From: a virus
DNA length: 22,854 nucleotides
Virus record (IMG/VR): IMGVR_UViG_3300032092_000276
Location: 1-22,854 of that record
Direction: 5' to 3' (one strand)
Shown here: positions 11,312-18,640 of the stretch, piece by piece
How positions within the stretch are numbered: position 1 is the stretch's first letter
Layout of the letters: each line of letters opens with the position of its first letter
Made by a program: the position numbers and the translations under genes
Notes under the pieces: generated by a model
Databases searched by the model: none
Told to the model about the DNA's origin: nothing
The model's input: only the letters and a program-made list of their open reading frames with translations

Positions 11312-13110
11312 TGAGACTCTCCTTCGACCTCGAGACCAATGGCTTCATGCGGCAGGGGTTCGACACGATCCACTGCCTCGTGACCCGCGACCTGGACACC
11401 CACGAGGTCCATGTCTACAACGACCAGGGCACCCACGAGTCCATCGTGACGGGGATAAAGTACCTGGCTGAGGCTGACCTCCTGGTTGGCCACAACATCA
11501 TCAACTACGACATCGAGGTGATCCACGAGCTCTACCCCTGGTTCGAGGCCACGGAGATCGAGCTACGTGACACCCTGATCTTGAGCCGCCTGTTCTTCCC
11601 GCATGTGCTGGGGTTGGACTATAAGGCTCGGCAGAAGGGTATGCCACTCAAACTCTACGGCCGGCACAGCCTGGAGTCCTGGGGATGGCGTCTCAACTAC
11701 CACAAAGGCGACTACAAGGATCATGCTGACTGGTCCACCTGGTCCCAGGAGATGCAGGACTACTGCGTCCGCGACGTGGAGGTCACAAGCCTGCTGTGGG
11801 AGCGCCTAAAAGGCAGGGCCGAGCAATTTACACGGGCCGTGACAATGGAGCACGACTGTGCAAGGATCATGGCCATCCAGGAACGGTACGGCTGGCCTTT
11901 CGATGTGAAGGCCGGTGAGCAGCTCGAAAGCGTTCTCAGAAGCGAGTCAGAACAGCTGGCTTCTGAGTTACGCAGTGCCTTCCCCTATGTGGCCGGCAAG
12001 CCCATGACCCCCAAGCGGAATAATTCCACCATGGGGTACATCCAGGGGGCACCCTTCACCAAACTGCAGGACTTCAATCCGACCAGCCGTGATCACATTG
12101 CCTGGGTCTTCCAGACCTGGCGAGGCTGGGAGCCAGAGGAGTTCACCGACACCGGCAAGCCCAAGATCGACGAGTCGGTTCTCTTGGCCATCGACACCTC
12201 TGAGGCCAAAACCTTCGCTCGAATGCTCGAGCTTCAGAAGGGGCTCGGTCAGCTGAGCGAGGGGAAGAACTCCTGGCTCAAGCAGGTCACCCGGGCAGGC
12301 CGAATCCACCACTCGTGCTCCCTCGCCACCAACACCGGACGCAATGCGCATCGTTCCCCCAATCTTGGTCAGGTATCCTCTGACCCTCGCTGTCGTGCTC
12401 TCTTCGGTCCTGGCGATGGTTTCGTGGAGGTGGGGGCTGATGCTTCGGGTCTGGAGCTTCGGATGCTTGGACACTATCTCGCGTTCTTCGACTCCGGCCG
12501 CTTCGCCGACATCGTCGTCAACGGCGACATCCACCAGATCAACGCCGACGCCACCACCCAGGCCTTAGGCATCGAGATCACCCGCAAGGCCGTCAAAACG
12601 ATCACCTACGCCTTCCTCTATGGGGCCGGCGATGAGAAGCTCGGACGCACCGTCGATCCCCTCCTGAAGGGGAAGTCTGCAGCCTCCCTGGGCAAGAAGG
12701 TTCGGGCTGCCTTCGTGCAGGCCATCCCCGGCCTTGGGCCCCTCCTGGAGTCCGTCAAGGCCCGCTCTAAGAACGACACCCTCAAGGCCCTCGATGGCCG
12801 AGTGCTGTACCTCCAGGGCAAGCAACACGCCGCCCTCAACTACCTGCTCCAGTCTGCTGGCGCCATCGTCTGCAAGAACTGGGTGGTGGAAAGCTACCGG
12901 AACATCGACGGAGAGCTCCGTTTCGGGATCGACTACACCCCCCTCGGTTTTATCCACGACGAGATCCAGGTGGCCGTCTCCCCTGTGGAGGTGGACACCG
13001 TCAAGCGGATCCTCACCGAGTCGATCGTCACGGTCGGTGCATCCTTCAACCTCAACGTGCCGCTGGCCTCCGAGGCCAAACACGGTCCCAACTGGGCCTC
13101 GTGCCACTAA
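11311..13110 (+). CDS. DNA polymerase, family A (T7 gp5-like)
   Basis: I choose ATG 11311, which overlaps the previous stop; a TTG six bases earlier is possible. The 599-residue enzyme (T7 gp5: 704) has an exonuclease domain with FDLETNG (D6, E8), GHNIINYD and YCVRDVEVT, then the polymerase domain: motif A VGADASGLELRMLGHY, motif B with KTITYAFLYGAGDEKLG, and motif C IHDEIQVAV. The tyrosine matching T7 Y526 is kept. It replicates the phage genome with the primase-helicase and SSB encoded upstream. T7 recruits host thioredoxin through a thumb loop of 76 residues; the shorter length here suggests a reduced loop, but I cannot measure it without alignment. Confidence 0.97.
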   Translation: MRLSFDLETNGFMRQGFDTIHCLVTRDLDTHEVHVYNDQGTHESIVTGIKYLAEADLLVGHNIINYDIEVIHELYPWFEATEIELRDTLILSRLFFPHVLGLDYKARQKGMPLKLYGRHSLESWGWRLNYHKGDYKDHADWSTWSQEMQDYCVRDVEVTSLLWERLKGRAEQFTRAVTMEHDCARIMAIQERYGWPFDVKAGEQLESVLRSESEQLASELRSAFPYVAGKPMTPKRNNSTMGYIQGAPFTKLQDFNPTSRDHIAWVFQTWRGWEPEEFTDTGKPKIDESVLLAIDTSEAKTFARMLELQKGLGQLSEGKNSWLKQVTRAGRIHHSCSLATNTGRNAHRSPNLGQVSSDPRCRALFGPGDGFVEVGADASGLELRMLGHYLAFFDSGRFADIVVNGDIHQINADATTQALGIEITRKAVKTITYAFLYGAGDEKLGRTVDPLLKGKSAASLGKKVRAAFVQAIPGLGPLLESVKARSKNDTLKALDGRVLYLQGKQHAALNYLLQSAGAIVCKNWVVESYRNIDGELRFGIDYTPLGFIHDEIQVAVSPVEVDTVKRILTESIVTVGASFNLNVPLASEAKHGPNWASCH

Positions 13111-13115
13111 CAAAC

Positions 13116-13331
13116 ATGACCGGAATCGAACTGATTGCTGCCATCCAGGATCTCCCTCTCGACGATCGGGGACTTCCGGTGCGCCTCTTCACAGATCATG
13201 GTCAATGCGCCATGACGGCAAACGAGGTATCCATCGGAGGAACCCTGGAAGAGGAGTACATGGCTGCATTGGCCTCCCAGGAGGACTACCCTGACGATAC
13301 CATCCACAAGTTCATTTTGATTGACGCATGA
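13116..13331 (+). CDS. Small acidic protein, tandem paralogue A
   Basis: ATG 13116 is five bases after the polymerase stop. The 71-residue product and the next gene share MTGxELI at the start, LPVR, EVSI-G, EY, an ED/DD patch and HKFILI at the end, so they are paralogues. The N-terminus is a short helix, the rest looks like beta strands with acidic loops. It overlaps paralogue B as ATGA. The family is unknown to me; expression between polymerase and exonuclease suggests a role during replication. Confidence 0.75.
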   Translation: MTGIELIAAIQDLPLDDRGLPVRLFTDHGQCAMTANEVSIGGTLEEEYMAALASQEDYPDDTIHKFILIDA

Positions 13332-13555
13332 CCGGACAAGAACTAATCACCAAGCTCTCAGAGCTGGGCCCCGACCTTCTCAAACTCCCTGTCCGAGGGA
13401 AGTCTGTATGCCGTCACTACGAGTATGGTAGAGCAGCTACAGAAGTCTCTATAGCCGGTGCTGATCGTGACGACAAGGAGTACCTGGATATAATCTATCC
13501 TGATGAGGAAGACTTCGATGATGCTTCCGTCCACAAATTCATTCTAATTGGTTAA
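13328..13555 (+). CDS. Small acidic protein, tandem paralogue B
   Basis: The 75-residue product starts at ATG 13328. It aligns end to end with the preceding gene (MTGQELI, LPVR, EVSIAG, HKFILI), with the middle diverged and two Cys/His positions (VCRHYEYG) not shared. Codon use here is somewhat more AT-rich at third positions than in the flanking polymerase and exonuclease. Its TAA overlaps the exonuclease ATG by one base. Most simply a tandem duplication followed by divergence. Confidence 0.75.
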   Translation: MTGQELITKLSELGPDLLKLPVRGKSVCRHYEYGRAATEVSIAGADRDDKEYLDIIYPDEEDFDDASVHKFILIG

Positions 13556-14289
13556 TGACAAAACGCCCCGACATCCTTCTCATCGACGCGGACACTCCCG
13601 CCTACGTCGCTTGCCAATCCTCGGAGATCGAGGTTGAGCATGGTGACTGGCACATGGTGGCCTCTAACTTCCCACAGGCTTGCCGTCGTTTCCAGGAGAC
13701 CATCGAGCTGTGGCAGAAGCACTTCCAGTGTGACACCATCGAGCTCTTCTTCACAGGTCGAAACAACTTCCGAAAGACCGTCGACCCTGAGTACAAGGGC
13801 CACCGCCAGAAGCGAAAGCCCTTGGGGTTCTACCGACTGGTCAAACTCGCTCTCGAGCAGTACCCCTCCCAGTTGGTAGAAGGCCTCGAAGCTGACGACC
13901 TCCTGGGTATGCGCTGCCACCAGACCGAGCTGAACGTCGTCCTGATCTCTGCCGACAAGGACCTTCGACAGATCCAATGCCGCCAATGGAACGGCACCGA
14001 GGAGGTTACCCCAACCCTGGAGGAATGCGATCACTTCTTCTTCCAGCAGATCCTCACAGGTGACGCTGTGGACGGCTACAAGGGCTGCCCCGGCATCGGA
14101 GCGGTCAAGGCCAAGGCCCTCCTCGACAAGACCCCCCGGGAGCTCTGGTGGAAGGCTATCGTCCACACCTTCGTCAAAGCTGGGCTCACGGAAGCAGACG
14201 CTTTACAGAATGCCCGCCTTGCACGCATCCTCCGTCCGGGGGAGTATGATTGGAAAGCACGCACCCCCATCCTATGGACCCCCTCGTAG
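13555..14289 (+). CDS. 5'-3' exonuclease, T7 gp6-like (FEN family)
   Basis: The 244-residue protein (T7 gp6: 300) starts at ATG 13555. FEN-type metal-site acids are visible: ILLIDADTPAY near the N-terminus (D11, D13), EGLEADDLLG in the middle and LISADKDLRQI, followed by a helix-hairpin-helix-like GCPGIGAVKAKALL. A basic loop YKGHRQKRKP lies in the arch region. It removes RNA primers and degrades host DNA with endonuclease I. The gene order polymerase then exonuclease matches T7 genes 5 and 6. Confidence 0.95.
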   Translation: MTKRPDILLIDADTPAYVACQSSEIEVEHGDWHMVASNFPQACRRFQETIELWQKHFQCDTIELFFTGRNNFRKTVDPEYKGHRQKRKPLGFYRLVKLALEQYPSQLVEGLEADDLLGMRCHQTELNVVLISADKDLRQIQCRQWNGTEEVTPTLEECDHFFFQQILTGDAVDGYKGCPGIGAVKAKALLDKTPRELWWKAIVHTFVKAGLTEADALQNARLARILRPGEYDWKARTPILWTPS

Positions 14290-14555
14290 TCTCAGCTTGG
14301 GGCACAGCTGCCCTGCTCATCATCCTCTTCCAAGATCCAAATGTCCCTACCTTCATCAGACTGCGAGTTTCCCAAGCAGTTATCGCTGTTCGAGGTTCCC
14401 TACTCAGAGGAAGGCTTTGGTTCAGGCTTTCCCTCACACGACGCTCATTTCGAAACGACTGGATCGGACGGAGACTTCGATCTTGGGAGCTATGGTCCAT
14501 CCAACGAAACCCTGCCTACCGTGAGCTCTTCAATAACGACCACCCCCGAAAGTGA
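14274..14555 (+). CDS. Possible small membrane protein, overlaps the next gene
   Basis: ATG 14274 lies 16 bases inside the exonuclease end and opens 93 residues. The start (MDPLVVSAWGTAALLIILFQ) is a plausible N-terminal membrane segment and covers 14290-14340, where nothing else codes. The rest is very Arg-rich and overlaps the DUF6378-like gene in another frame, which is suspicious. If the DUF6378-like gene really starts at GTG 14521, the overlap shrinks to 35 bases and this gene becomes more credible. Confidence 0.4.
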   Translation: MDPLVVSAWGTAALLIILFQDPNVPTFIRLRVSQAVIAVRGSLLRGRLWFRLSLTRRSFRNDWIGRRLRSWELWSIQRNPAYRELFNNDHPRK

Positions 14556-14826
14556 CGTAGCAGCCACATTGGCCGAGCGAGGGAAGCGCTACGGGGACTT
14601 CGTGGGACATGCCAGGGTGACCCAGCGACTAAAGGCTGTGCTGGCAGACGAGCTTGCCCAGAGGGGGAAGTTTCTTGCTCCTGACCAACAGGAGGCCCTT
14701 GAGATGATCTTCCACAAGATCGGCCGTGTCGTCAATGGCGACCCAGACTATGATGATTCCTGGCACGACATTGCTGGATATGCTAAGCTGGTTGATGACC
14801 GCCTTGTAAAGGAGCAAGCTAAGTGA
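14341..14826 (+). CDS. DUF6378-like phage protein
   Basis: ATG 14341 gives 161 residues; GTG 14521 in the same frame would give 101. The C-terminal 95 residues carry the family pattern: LAERGKRYGDF, then L...Q.EALEMIFHKIGRVV, NGDP and DSWHDIAGYAKLV. I recall this as DUF6378, common in phages and often near nucleotide-metabolism genes. Its H-K-I...NGDP...D-W-D layout recalls all-alpha pyrophosphatase-like proteins, but the activity is not established to my knowledge. The N-terminal 65 residues are acidic and low-complexity and may not be translated. Confidence 0.8.
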   Translation: MSLPSSDCEFPKQLSLFEVPYSEEGFGSGFPSHDAHFETTGSDGDFDLGSYGPSNETLPTVSSSITTTPESDVAATLAERGKRYGDFVGHARVTQRLKAVLADELAQRGKFLAPDQQEALEMIFHKIGRVVNGDPDYDDSWHDIAGYAKLVDDRLVKEQAK

Positions 14827-14969
14827 TTGAAATCATCAAACCTAAGCCCATCTTCGAGCGCATCACTGACCTTTGTGGAAATCACGACAGGCAGTCCTAT
14901 TACCTAGCTTTGATGCTCGCCAGCTTTGACGACGATTCCGACGATGAGGAGGAAGTTGATGAAGGCTGA
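14823..14969 (+). CDS. Small acidic-tailed protein, GTG start
   Basis: GTG 14823 overlaps the previous TGA as GTGA. The 48-residue product has a basic/hydrophobic start (IEIIKPKPIFERITD), a helix (RQSYYLALMLASF) and an extremely acidic tail (about 12 Asp/Glu in the last 16 residues). The acidic codons (GAGGAGGAAG) double as the Shine-Dalgarno of the next gene at 14959. The function is unknown. Confidence 0.6.
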   Translation: MIEIIKPKPIFERITDLCGNHDRQSYYLALMLASFDDDSDDEEEVDEG

Positions 14970-15123
14970 AATCCTTGCCGATGGCACTATGGCGATCACG
15001 GCTGAAAACCCAACCGAAGCCTATGCGCTGAGGTGCTGGCATAACGAACAGCCCAGGAATGTTATCCAATGCAACTGGGCTGTGAAGTGCTGGCCTCAGT
15101 CGACTACAAAAAGAAGTGACTAA
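14959..15123 (+). CDS. Small hypothetical protein
   Basis: ATG 14959 has AGGAGG eight bases upstream, inside the previous gene, which decides this start over the earlier in-frame TTG at 14926. The 54 residues begin MKAEILADGTMAITAENPTE, predicted as a beta hairpin, followed by a helix (AYALRCWHNE) and a Cys/Trp-containing segment (CNWAVKCWP). Overlaps the acidic-tailed gene by 11 bases. No family recognised. Confidence 0.65.
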   Translation: MKAEILADGTMAITAENPTEAYALRCWHNEQPRNVIQCNWAVKCWPQSTTKRSD

Positions 15124-15126
15124 CCT

Positions 15127-15334
15127 ATGGCCCAGGGCGACCGCATCATCAGCAGCGTAGACAGCTACGCGGCTATCCTTGATGAGCTGGAAGGGCGGAT
15201 GGTGGAGAACACCACCGCCATGCTCCGCACACCTCCCCAGTTTCCGGGTTGCACGCGATCAAGGTGCAGTCCAGATTCTTGGCAATACCCTCTTCGTCCT
15301 GAAAGACGTCTCCTCCCACCTCGCCGTAGCTTGA
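15127..15334 (+). CDS. Two-frame small gene, possible +1 frameshift
   Basis: ATG 15127 begins a good N-terminus (MAQGDRIISSVDSYAAILDE to about ENTTAMLRT). After about 15230 that frame becomes Pro/Arg-rich and only becomes protein-like again at the separate gene starting at 15337. In the +1 frame, 15242-15334 reads FRVARDQGAVQILGNTLFV and ends LAVA before TGA. A product of about 68 residues would need a +1 shift near 15215-15245. A separate +1-frame ORF from ATG 15182 exists but starts with an unlikely sequence (MSWKGGWWR). Sequence error, pseudogene or programmed shift cannot be told apart here. Confidence 0.45.
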
Positions 15335-15336
15335 CC

Positions 15337-15597
15337 ATGAGCCGACCCAATGCCTTCGGAGTGATCGAGCGGGTGCTCAATCTCCACGACGAACTAACTG
15401 AGGCCCAGCGCGAGTTGTTTGCCAAGTGTGAAATCATCAAAACCCTACAGGAGCGTGTCAGGAAACTCGAAGCGGAGATTCAAGGTTATGATGATATCTT
15501 ACAGCAAAGCATTCACGAAAAATTTCAGCTAGAAGAAAAGCACAAAGCGCATCTTGCTCGCATCCACGAATCACACCCTGAGGTTGTTATTGAATGA
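15337..15597 (+). CDS. Coiled-coil hypothetical protein
   Basis: ATG 15337 is two bases after the TGA at 15332-15334 in the +1 frame, consistent with coupling. The 86-residue product has a continuous heptad region (about residues 20-75) with KTLQERVRKLEAEIQGYDDI and EKFQLEEKHKAHLAR. The frame is open upstream to 15127, but that intervening sequence does not look like protein. It ends in an ATGA overlap with MazG. Base composition drops in GC in its second half. Function unknown. Confidence 0.7.
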   Translation: MSRPNAFGVIERVLNLHDELTEAQRELFAKCEIIKTLQERVRKLEAEIQGYDDILQQSIHEKFQLEEKHKAHLARIHESHPEVVIE

Positions 15598-15974
15598 GCC
15601 GCTCATCCATCACCCCTGACATGACCCACCAGCACGAGGCCCTCACCTGGAGGAGTGCCTTTGGAGTTGCAACACCGGCCCCTGATACCGCTCCCCTCCA
15701 GGTTGGCCTGATAGCTGAGGAATACCAGGAGTTTCTGGACGCCTACCACGACGCAGAGGAGACTCACACCCTCAAGGAGCTGGCCGATCTGGTTTTCACC
15801 TGCTACCAGTTCGCCGCAGCCAAAGGGTGGAACCTGGACCTTGCTCTCACTCGGGTTTTCGCGAGTAACATGAGCAAGCTCGACATCGACGGCAAACCGA
15901 TCCTCCGAGAGGATGGTAAGATCCTGAAGGGGCCCGGGTACTTTGAGCCACAGCTCACTGACCTTATCCCATGA
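15594..15974 (+). CDS. mazG: MazG-type NTP pyrophosphohydrolase
   Basis: The 126-residue protein starts at ATG 15594 (ATGA). The MazG/HisE signature EExxE (E42, E43, E46 in AEEYQEF) followed by ExxD (E62, D65 in KELADLVF) binds Mg and hydrolyses NTPs or dNTPs to monophosphates. The C-terminal part, with SKLDIDGKPILREDGKILK, is like other short phage MazG proteins. Cyanophages widely carry mazG; proposed roles are nucleotide recycling or lowering host alarmone levels. Its place beside the RNR genes suits nucleotide supply. Confidence 0.9.
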   Translation: MSRSSITPDMTHQHEALTWRSAFGVATPAPDTAPLQVGLIAEEYQEFLDAYHDAEETHTLKELADLVFTCYQFAAAKGWNLDLALTRVFASNMSKLDIDGKPILREDGKILKGPGYFEPQLTDLIP

Positions 15975-16159
15975 TCAAAAACTACTGGGACTGGGGATTC
16001 TCCAGGGAAGCTCCTGGTCAGTCGGCCATCTGCCGAGTCTGTAAGCAGGAAATCCCTAAGGGTCAGGATTCCATCTTGCTCACCACCCGGCATTCCGACA
16101 AGTTTGCCCGCCTCTTCTTCCACCCCGACTGCTTCCCTGAGAAGTCCACCATTACATGA
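15971..16159 (+). CDS. Small CxxC/HxxC putative zinc protein
   Basis: The 62-residue product starts at ATG 15971 (ATGA). C21 and C24 (CRVC) plus H51 and C54 (HPDC) form a C2HC zinc site resembling a PARP-type or LIM-like small finger, with basic residues between (RHSDKFARLFF). It ends in an ATGA overlap with RNR alpha. It may bind DNA ends or protein partners; no target is visible. Confidence 0.7.
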   Translation: MIKNYWDWGFSREAPGQSAICRVCKQEIPKGQDSILLTTRHSDKFARLFFHPDCFPEKSTIT

Positions 16160-17565
16160 CCACCCCTGTCTCTGCCAAGATCTCCCGCACAGGCCGGGTC
16201 CAGTCCTGGGTGAATGACCCTACCAGCAGGCTGCCCGTGTCATGCACCGTCTTCGTGGTGGAAGACTCCATGGAGGGCCCAGATGGCATCGAGGCCTCCT
16301 GGCGGTTCGCCTCCTACGCCCTCCGCAACGGGGCCGGATGCGCGATCCACTTGAGTAAGCTTCGCCCCAAAGGATCCGACAATGGTCGCGGCCTGACAGC
16401 CAGTGGACCCGTCTCCTTTGCCAAGATCTACTCAACGATCAATGAGATTCTCCGACGTGGGGGAACCTTCAAGAACGGGGCAATCACCCTGCATCTTGAC
16501 TACGACCACCCTGACGCCCTTGAGTTCATCACGGCCGATCGTCGTGAGCTCCCCTGGTGCAAGCGGTGCCTCGATGTTGATTCGGACTTCCTGAACAATT
16601 CTTCAGAAGAGTTCATTGAGGCCGTCCTTAAGGCCATCGCCTCCGGTGACCTGTGGCTCAACAAGATCCGTTTTGACGAGAACCAGCACCGAATCTGGGG
16701 CAACGTCTGCCTGGAAGTTTACCTTCCCCATCGGGGAACGTGCCTCCTGCAGCACGTCAACCTGGGCCAATGCACTCTCGACACCTTGGAAGAGGCCTTT
16801 GTTGAAGGCATGACTTCCTTAGTGGAGCTCCATCCCAAGACTGGAGTAGGCGAGGCAGGGGTCTACCTTAGCCCCGACAACGACAAACAGGTTGGACTGG
16901 GCATCCTGGGTCTGGCCAACTTCCTGGCCCAGGAGGATGTCACCTATGCCCAGCTGGCTGCAGTTTACCGCGCATGGTCTTCCGGGGAAACGGTTCCGGA
17001 TTCCTGCGCCAAAGCACTGGGCATCACCCTCGGCCTCCTGAAGGCCATTGATCGGGCTGGCGCTATTGCCCGGGAGGCTGGGCTGAAGCGTGCCTTTGCC
17101 ATTGCTCCCACAGCCTCCTGCTCGTACCGCAGCACCGACCTTCGTGGTTATGCCTGCACCCCTGAGCTGGCACCTCCCATCAGCCGGAATATCGATCGGG
17201 ACTCGGGAACCTTCGGGGTGCAGACCTTCGAGTATCCCCCTGATGTCGAAACAGCTGAAGAAGTGGGCTGGGAGGATTACAAGGCAGTGGCTGACCTGAT
17301 CGTCACCCTCTTCCAGAGTGACGGATTGTTCCATGGCTACAGCTTCAACAGCTGGAGCGACAGGGTTACCTACGACCGGGACTTCCTGATTGATTGGCTG
17401 TACGGTCCTCAGACCAGCCTCTATTACTCCCTCCAGGTGGCATCAGATACACAAGCCAAAGACGATGCTCTGGGGATCCTTGGAACTGATCTCTGGCCTG
17501 AGTTTGCTTTTGAGCACGGTCAGTGCGGCCTAGACACCTCCGAGTGTCAGAGCTGTGCTGAATGA
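16156..17565 (+). CDS. nrdA: Ribonucleotide reductase alpha subunit, class I, cyanopodovirus type
   Basis: The 469-residue enzyme reduces ribonucleotides to dNTP precursors. The active-site triad NxCxE is N183, C185, E187 (GNVCLEVY). The redox pair is C30 (PVSCTVF) and C206 (GQCTLD). Y423-Y424 (LYYSLQ) form the radical-transfer dyad characteristic of class I. The C-terminal tail has C457, C464 and C467 (CGLDTSECQSC) for reduction by thioredoxin or glutaredoxin. It lacks an N-terminal ATP cone and is much shorter than E. coli NrdA (761). P-SSP7-like RNRs were once annotated as class II and later reassigned to class I; the Tyr dyad and the beta gene downstream support class I here. ATG 16156 overlaps the previous stop. 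Confidence 0.92.
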   Translation: MTTPVSAKISRTGRVQSWVNDPTSRLPVSCTVFVVEDSMEGPDGIEASWRFASYALRNGAGCAIHLSKLRPKGSDNGRGLTASGPVSFAKIYSTINEILRRGGTFKNGAITLHLDYDHPDALEFITADRRELPWCKRCLDVDSDFLNNSSEEFIEAVLKAIASGDLWLNKIRFDENQHRIWGNVCLEVYLPHRGTCLLQHVNLGQCTLDTLEEAFVEGMTSLVELHPKTGVGEAGVYLSPDNDKQVGLGILGLANFLAQEDVTYAQLAAVYRAWSSGETVPDSCAKALGITLGLLKAIDRAGAIAREAGLKRAFAIAPTASCSYRSTDLRGYACTPELAPPISRNIDRDSGTFGVQTFEYPPDVETAEEVGWEDYKAVADLIVTLFQSDGLFHGYSFNSWSDRVTYDRDFLIDWLYGPQTSLYYSLQVASDTQAKDDALGILGTDLWPEFAFEHGQCGLDTSECQSCAE

Positions 17566-17909
17566 GTCAAGTACATCGATTTCAAGTTCCAGGCGCTCTG
17601 TTCATCGAGAGGCAGGTTGATCGTTGGAATGGTGAGGGCTTCATCGCCTGGAAACCTCACACCAGTATGTGCTTCACCGACCGCAAGTCCCTTCTTCGGT
17701 TTATTGCTTGGCCGGCAAAAACACCTACTGGTGAAGAGATCCGAGCATGGCTGCGAGACTTTGACCCTGTTGTGGATCACGAACCACCCACCCATGATCC
17801 ACAACCAGCCTTGTCGTTATCGGGCGAACTGCTGGCCACCGGCTTTGGCCCAGAGGTTCATGCCTTGGATGAATTCGATCCTAATCACCTCACTCGCACT
17901 ATCATCTGA
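17562..17909 (+). CDS. Hypothetical protein between RNR subunits
   Basis: The 115-residue protein starts at ATG 17562 with an ATGA overlap onto nrdA and ends with a one-base overlap onto nrdB, so the three are co-translated. It has a beta-rich N-terminal half (FQVPGALFIERQV, GFIAWKPH, MCFTD) and a Pro/Asp-rich C-terminal half. No CxxC is present, so it is not an ordinary glutaredoxin or thioredoxin. Its fixed position suggests an RNR accessory or assembly role, but the sequence shows no known family. Confidence 0.75.
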   Translation: MSQVHRFQVPGALFIERQVDRWNGEGFIAWKPHTSMCFTDRKSLLRFIAWPAKTPTGEEIRAWLRDFDPVVDHEPPTHDPQPALSLSGELLATGFGPEVHALDEFDPNHLTRTII

Positions 17910-18640
17910 TGTCCTCCCCTAGTCCGTATGTCTCCGTCCTTACCCGCAAGCGAAAGTGGACCCCGACCCAGGTCTCCGCTGGGCCCATTAAAGAGGGCAC
18001 CCATGAAACGATTCATCGATGCCTGGCTCTACGGCATCTCGAGCTGCCTGTTAGGGATCTACTTAAGGCAGGGCTTGCCCATGATCTGCCATCCACTGAG
18101 GGTGTGGTGGCTGCCCTGAGGTCCAACATGGCCGACGAGGAGCGTCACGATCAGGCCCTCCAGTTCGTGGTCGACGCCCACGGCACCCACTCCAAGGACG
18201 AGGCCACCGGGCTGAACATCCGTGATGCCTGGGTTGCCCACCCCGACCATCCCATCCTGAAGGCCGCCATCCTTGAACGCTCCGTCTTCTTCGTCCTCCT
18301 GCCCTTCCTCAGGTTCGCCGGTGATGTTGGGATCCGAACCGTTGCTGCCGACATCAGCCGCGATGAACAGGTCCACGTCGCAGTCCACCACATGGTGGCG
18401 TCAGAGCTTGGCCTCAAGCCCTCACAAAGCCTCAATTCTCTGCGGAGGGCCACCGTCGATTGGGTCTTTACCAAACTGATTGGTCCAGGCCAGTTGGGAT
18501 CAGATTTCTGGCTTGCCGCCTCCGACAACCTCTACGGACGCGGCAAAGCCCCCGAGCTGAGCGCAACCCGATCGGCACGAATGCTAGCCTTCTTCGAAGC
18601 ATCCAATGTAGATCTTCCCTCCTATGGATCGATATACTGA
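17909..18640 (+). CDS. nrdB: Ribonucleotide reductase beta subunit, ferritin-like, no radical tyrosine seen
   Basis: The 243-residue protein (E. coli NrdB: 376) starts at ATG 17909. Ferritin-like metal ligands can be placed as E33 (HETIH), E77 and H80 (DEERH), E123 (ILERS), and E153 and H156 (RDEQVH). If E77/H80 match E. coli E115/H118, the radical-tyrosine position is L84. If E33/H36 match them instead, it is A40. Neither is Tyr. The subunit would generate the radical passed to the Y-Y dyad of alpha, perhaps from a metal-based or modified-residue oxidant as in Tyr-less subclasses. Proximity to nrdA and shared cyanopodovirus layout support the call. Confidence 0.85.
   Translation: MSSPSPYVSVLTRKRKWTPTQVSAGPIKEGTHETIHRCLALRHLELPVRDLLKAGLAHDLPSTEGVVAALRSNMADEERHDQALQFVVDAHGTHSKDEATGLNIRDAWVAHPDHPILKAAILERSVFFVLLPFLRFAGDVGIRTVAADISRDEQVHVAVHHMVASELGLKPSQSLNSLRRATVDWVFTKLIGPGQLGSDFWLAASDNLYGRGKAPELSATRSARMLAFFEASNVDLPSYGSIY

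Noticed and set aside
16156-17565. Class II (B12-dependent) ribonucleotide reductase
   Set aside because: The Y423-Y424 dyad, C-terminal Cys tail and a nearby beta subunit point to class I.
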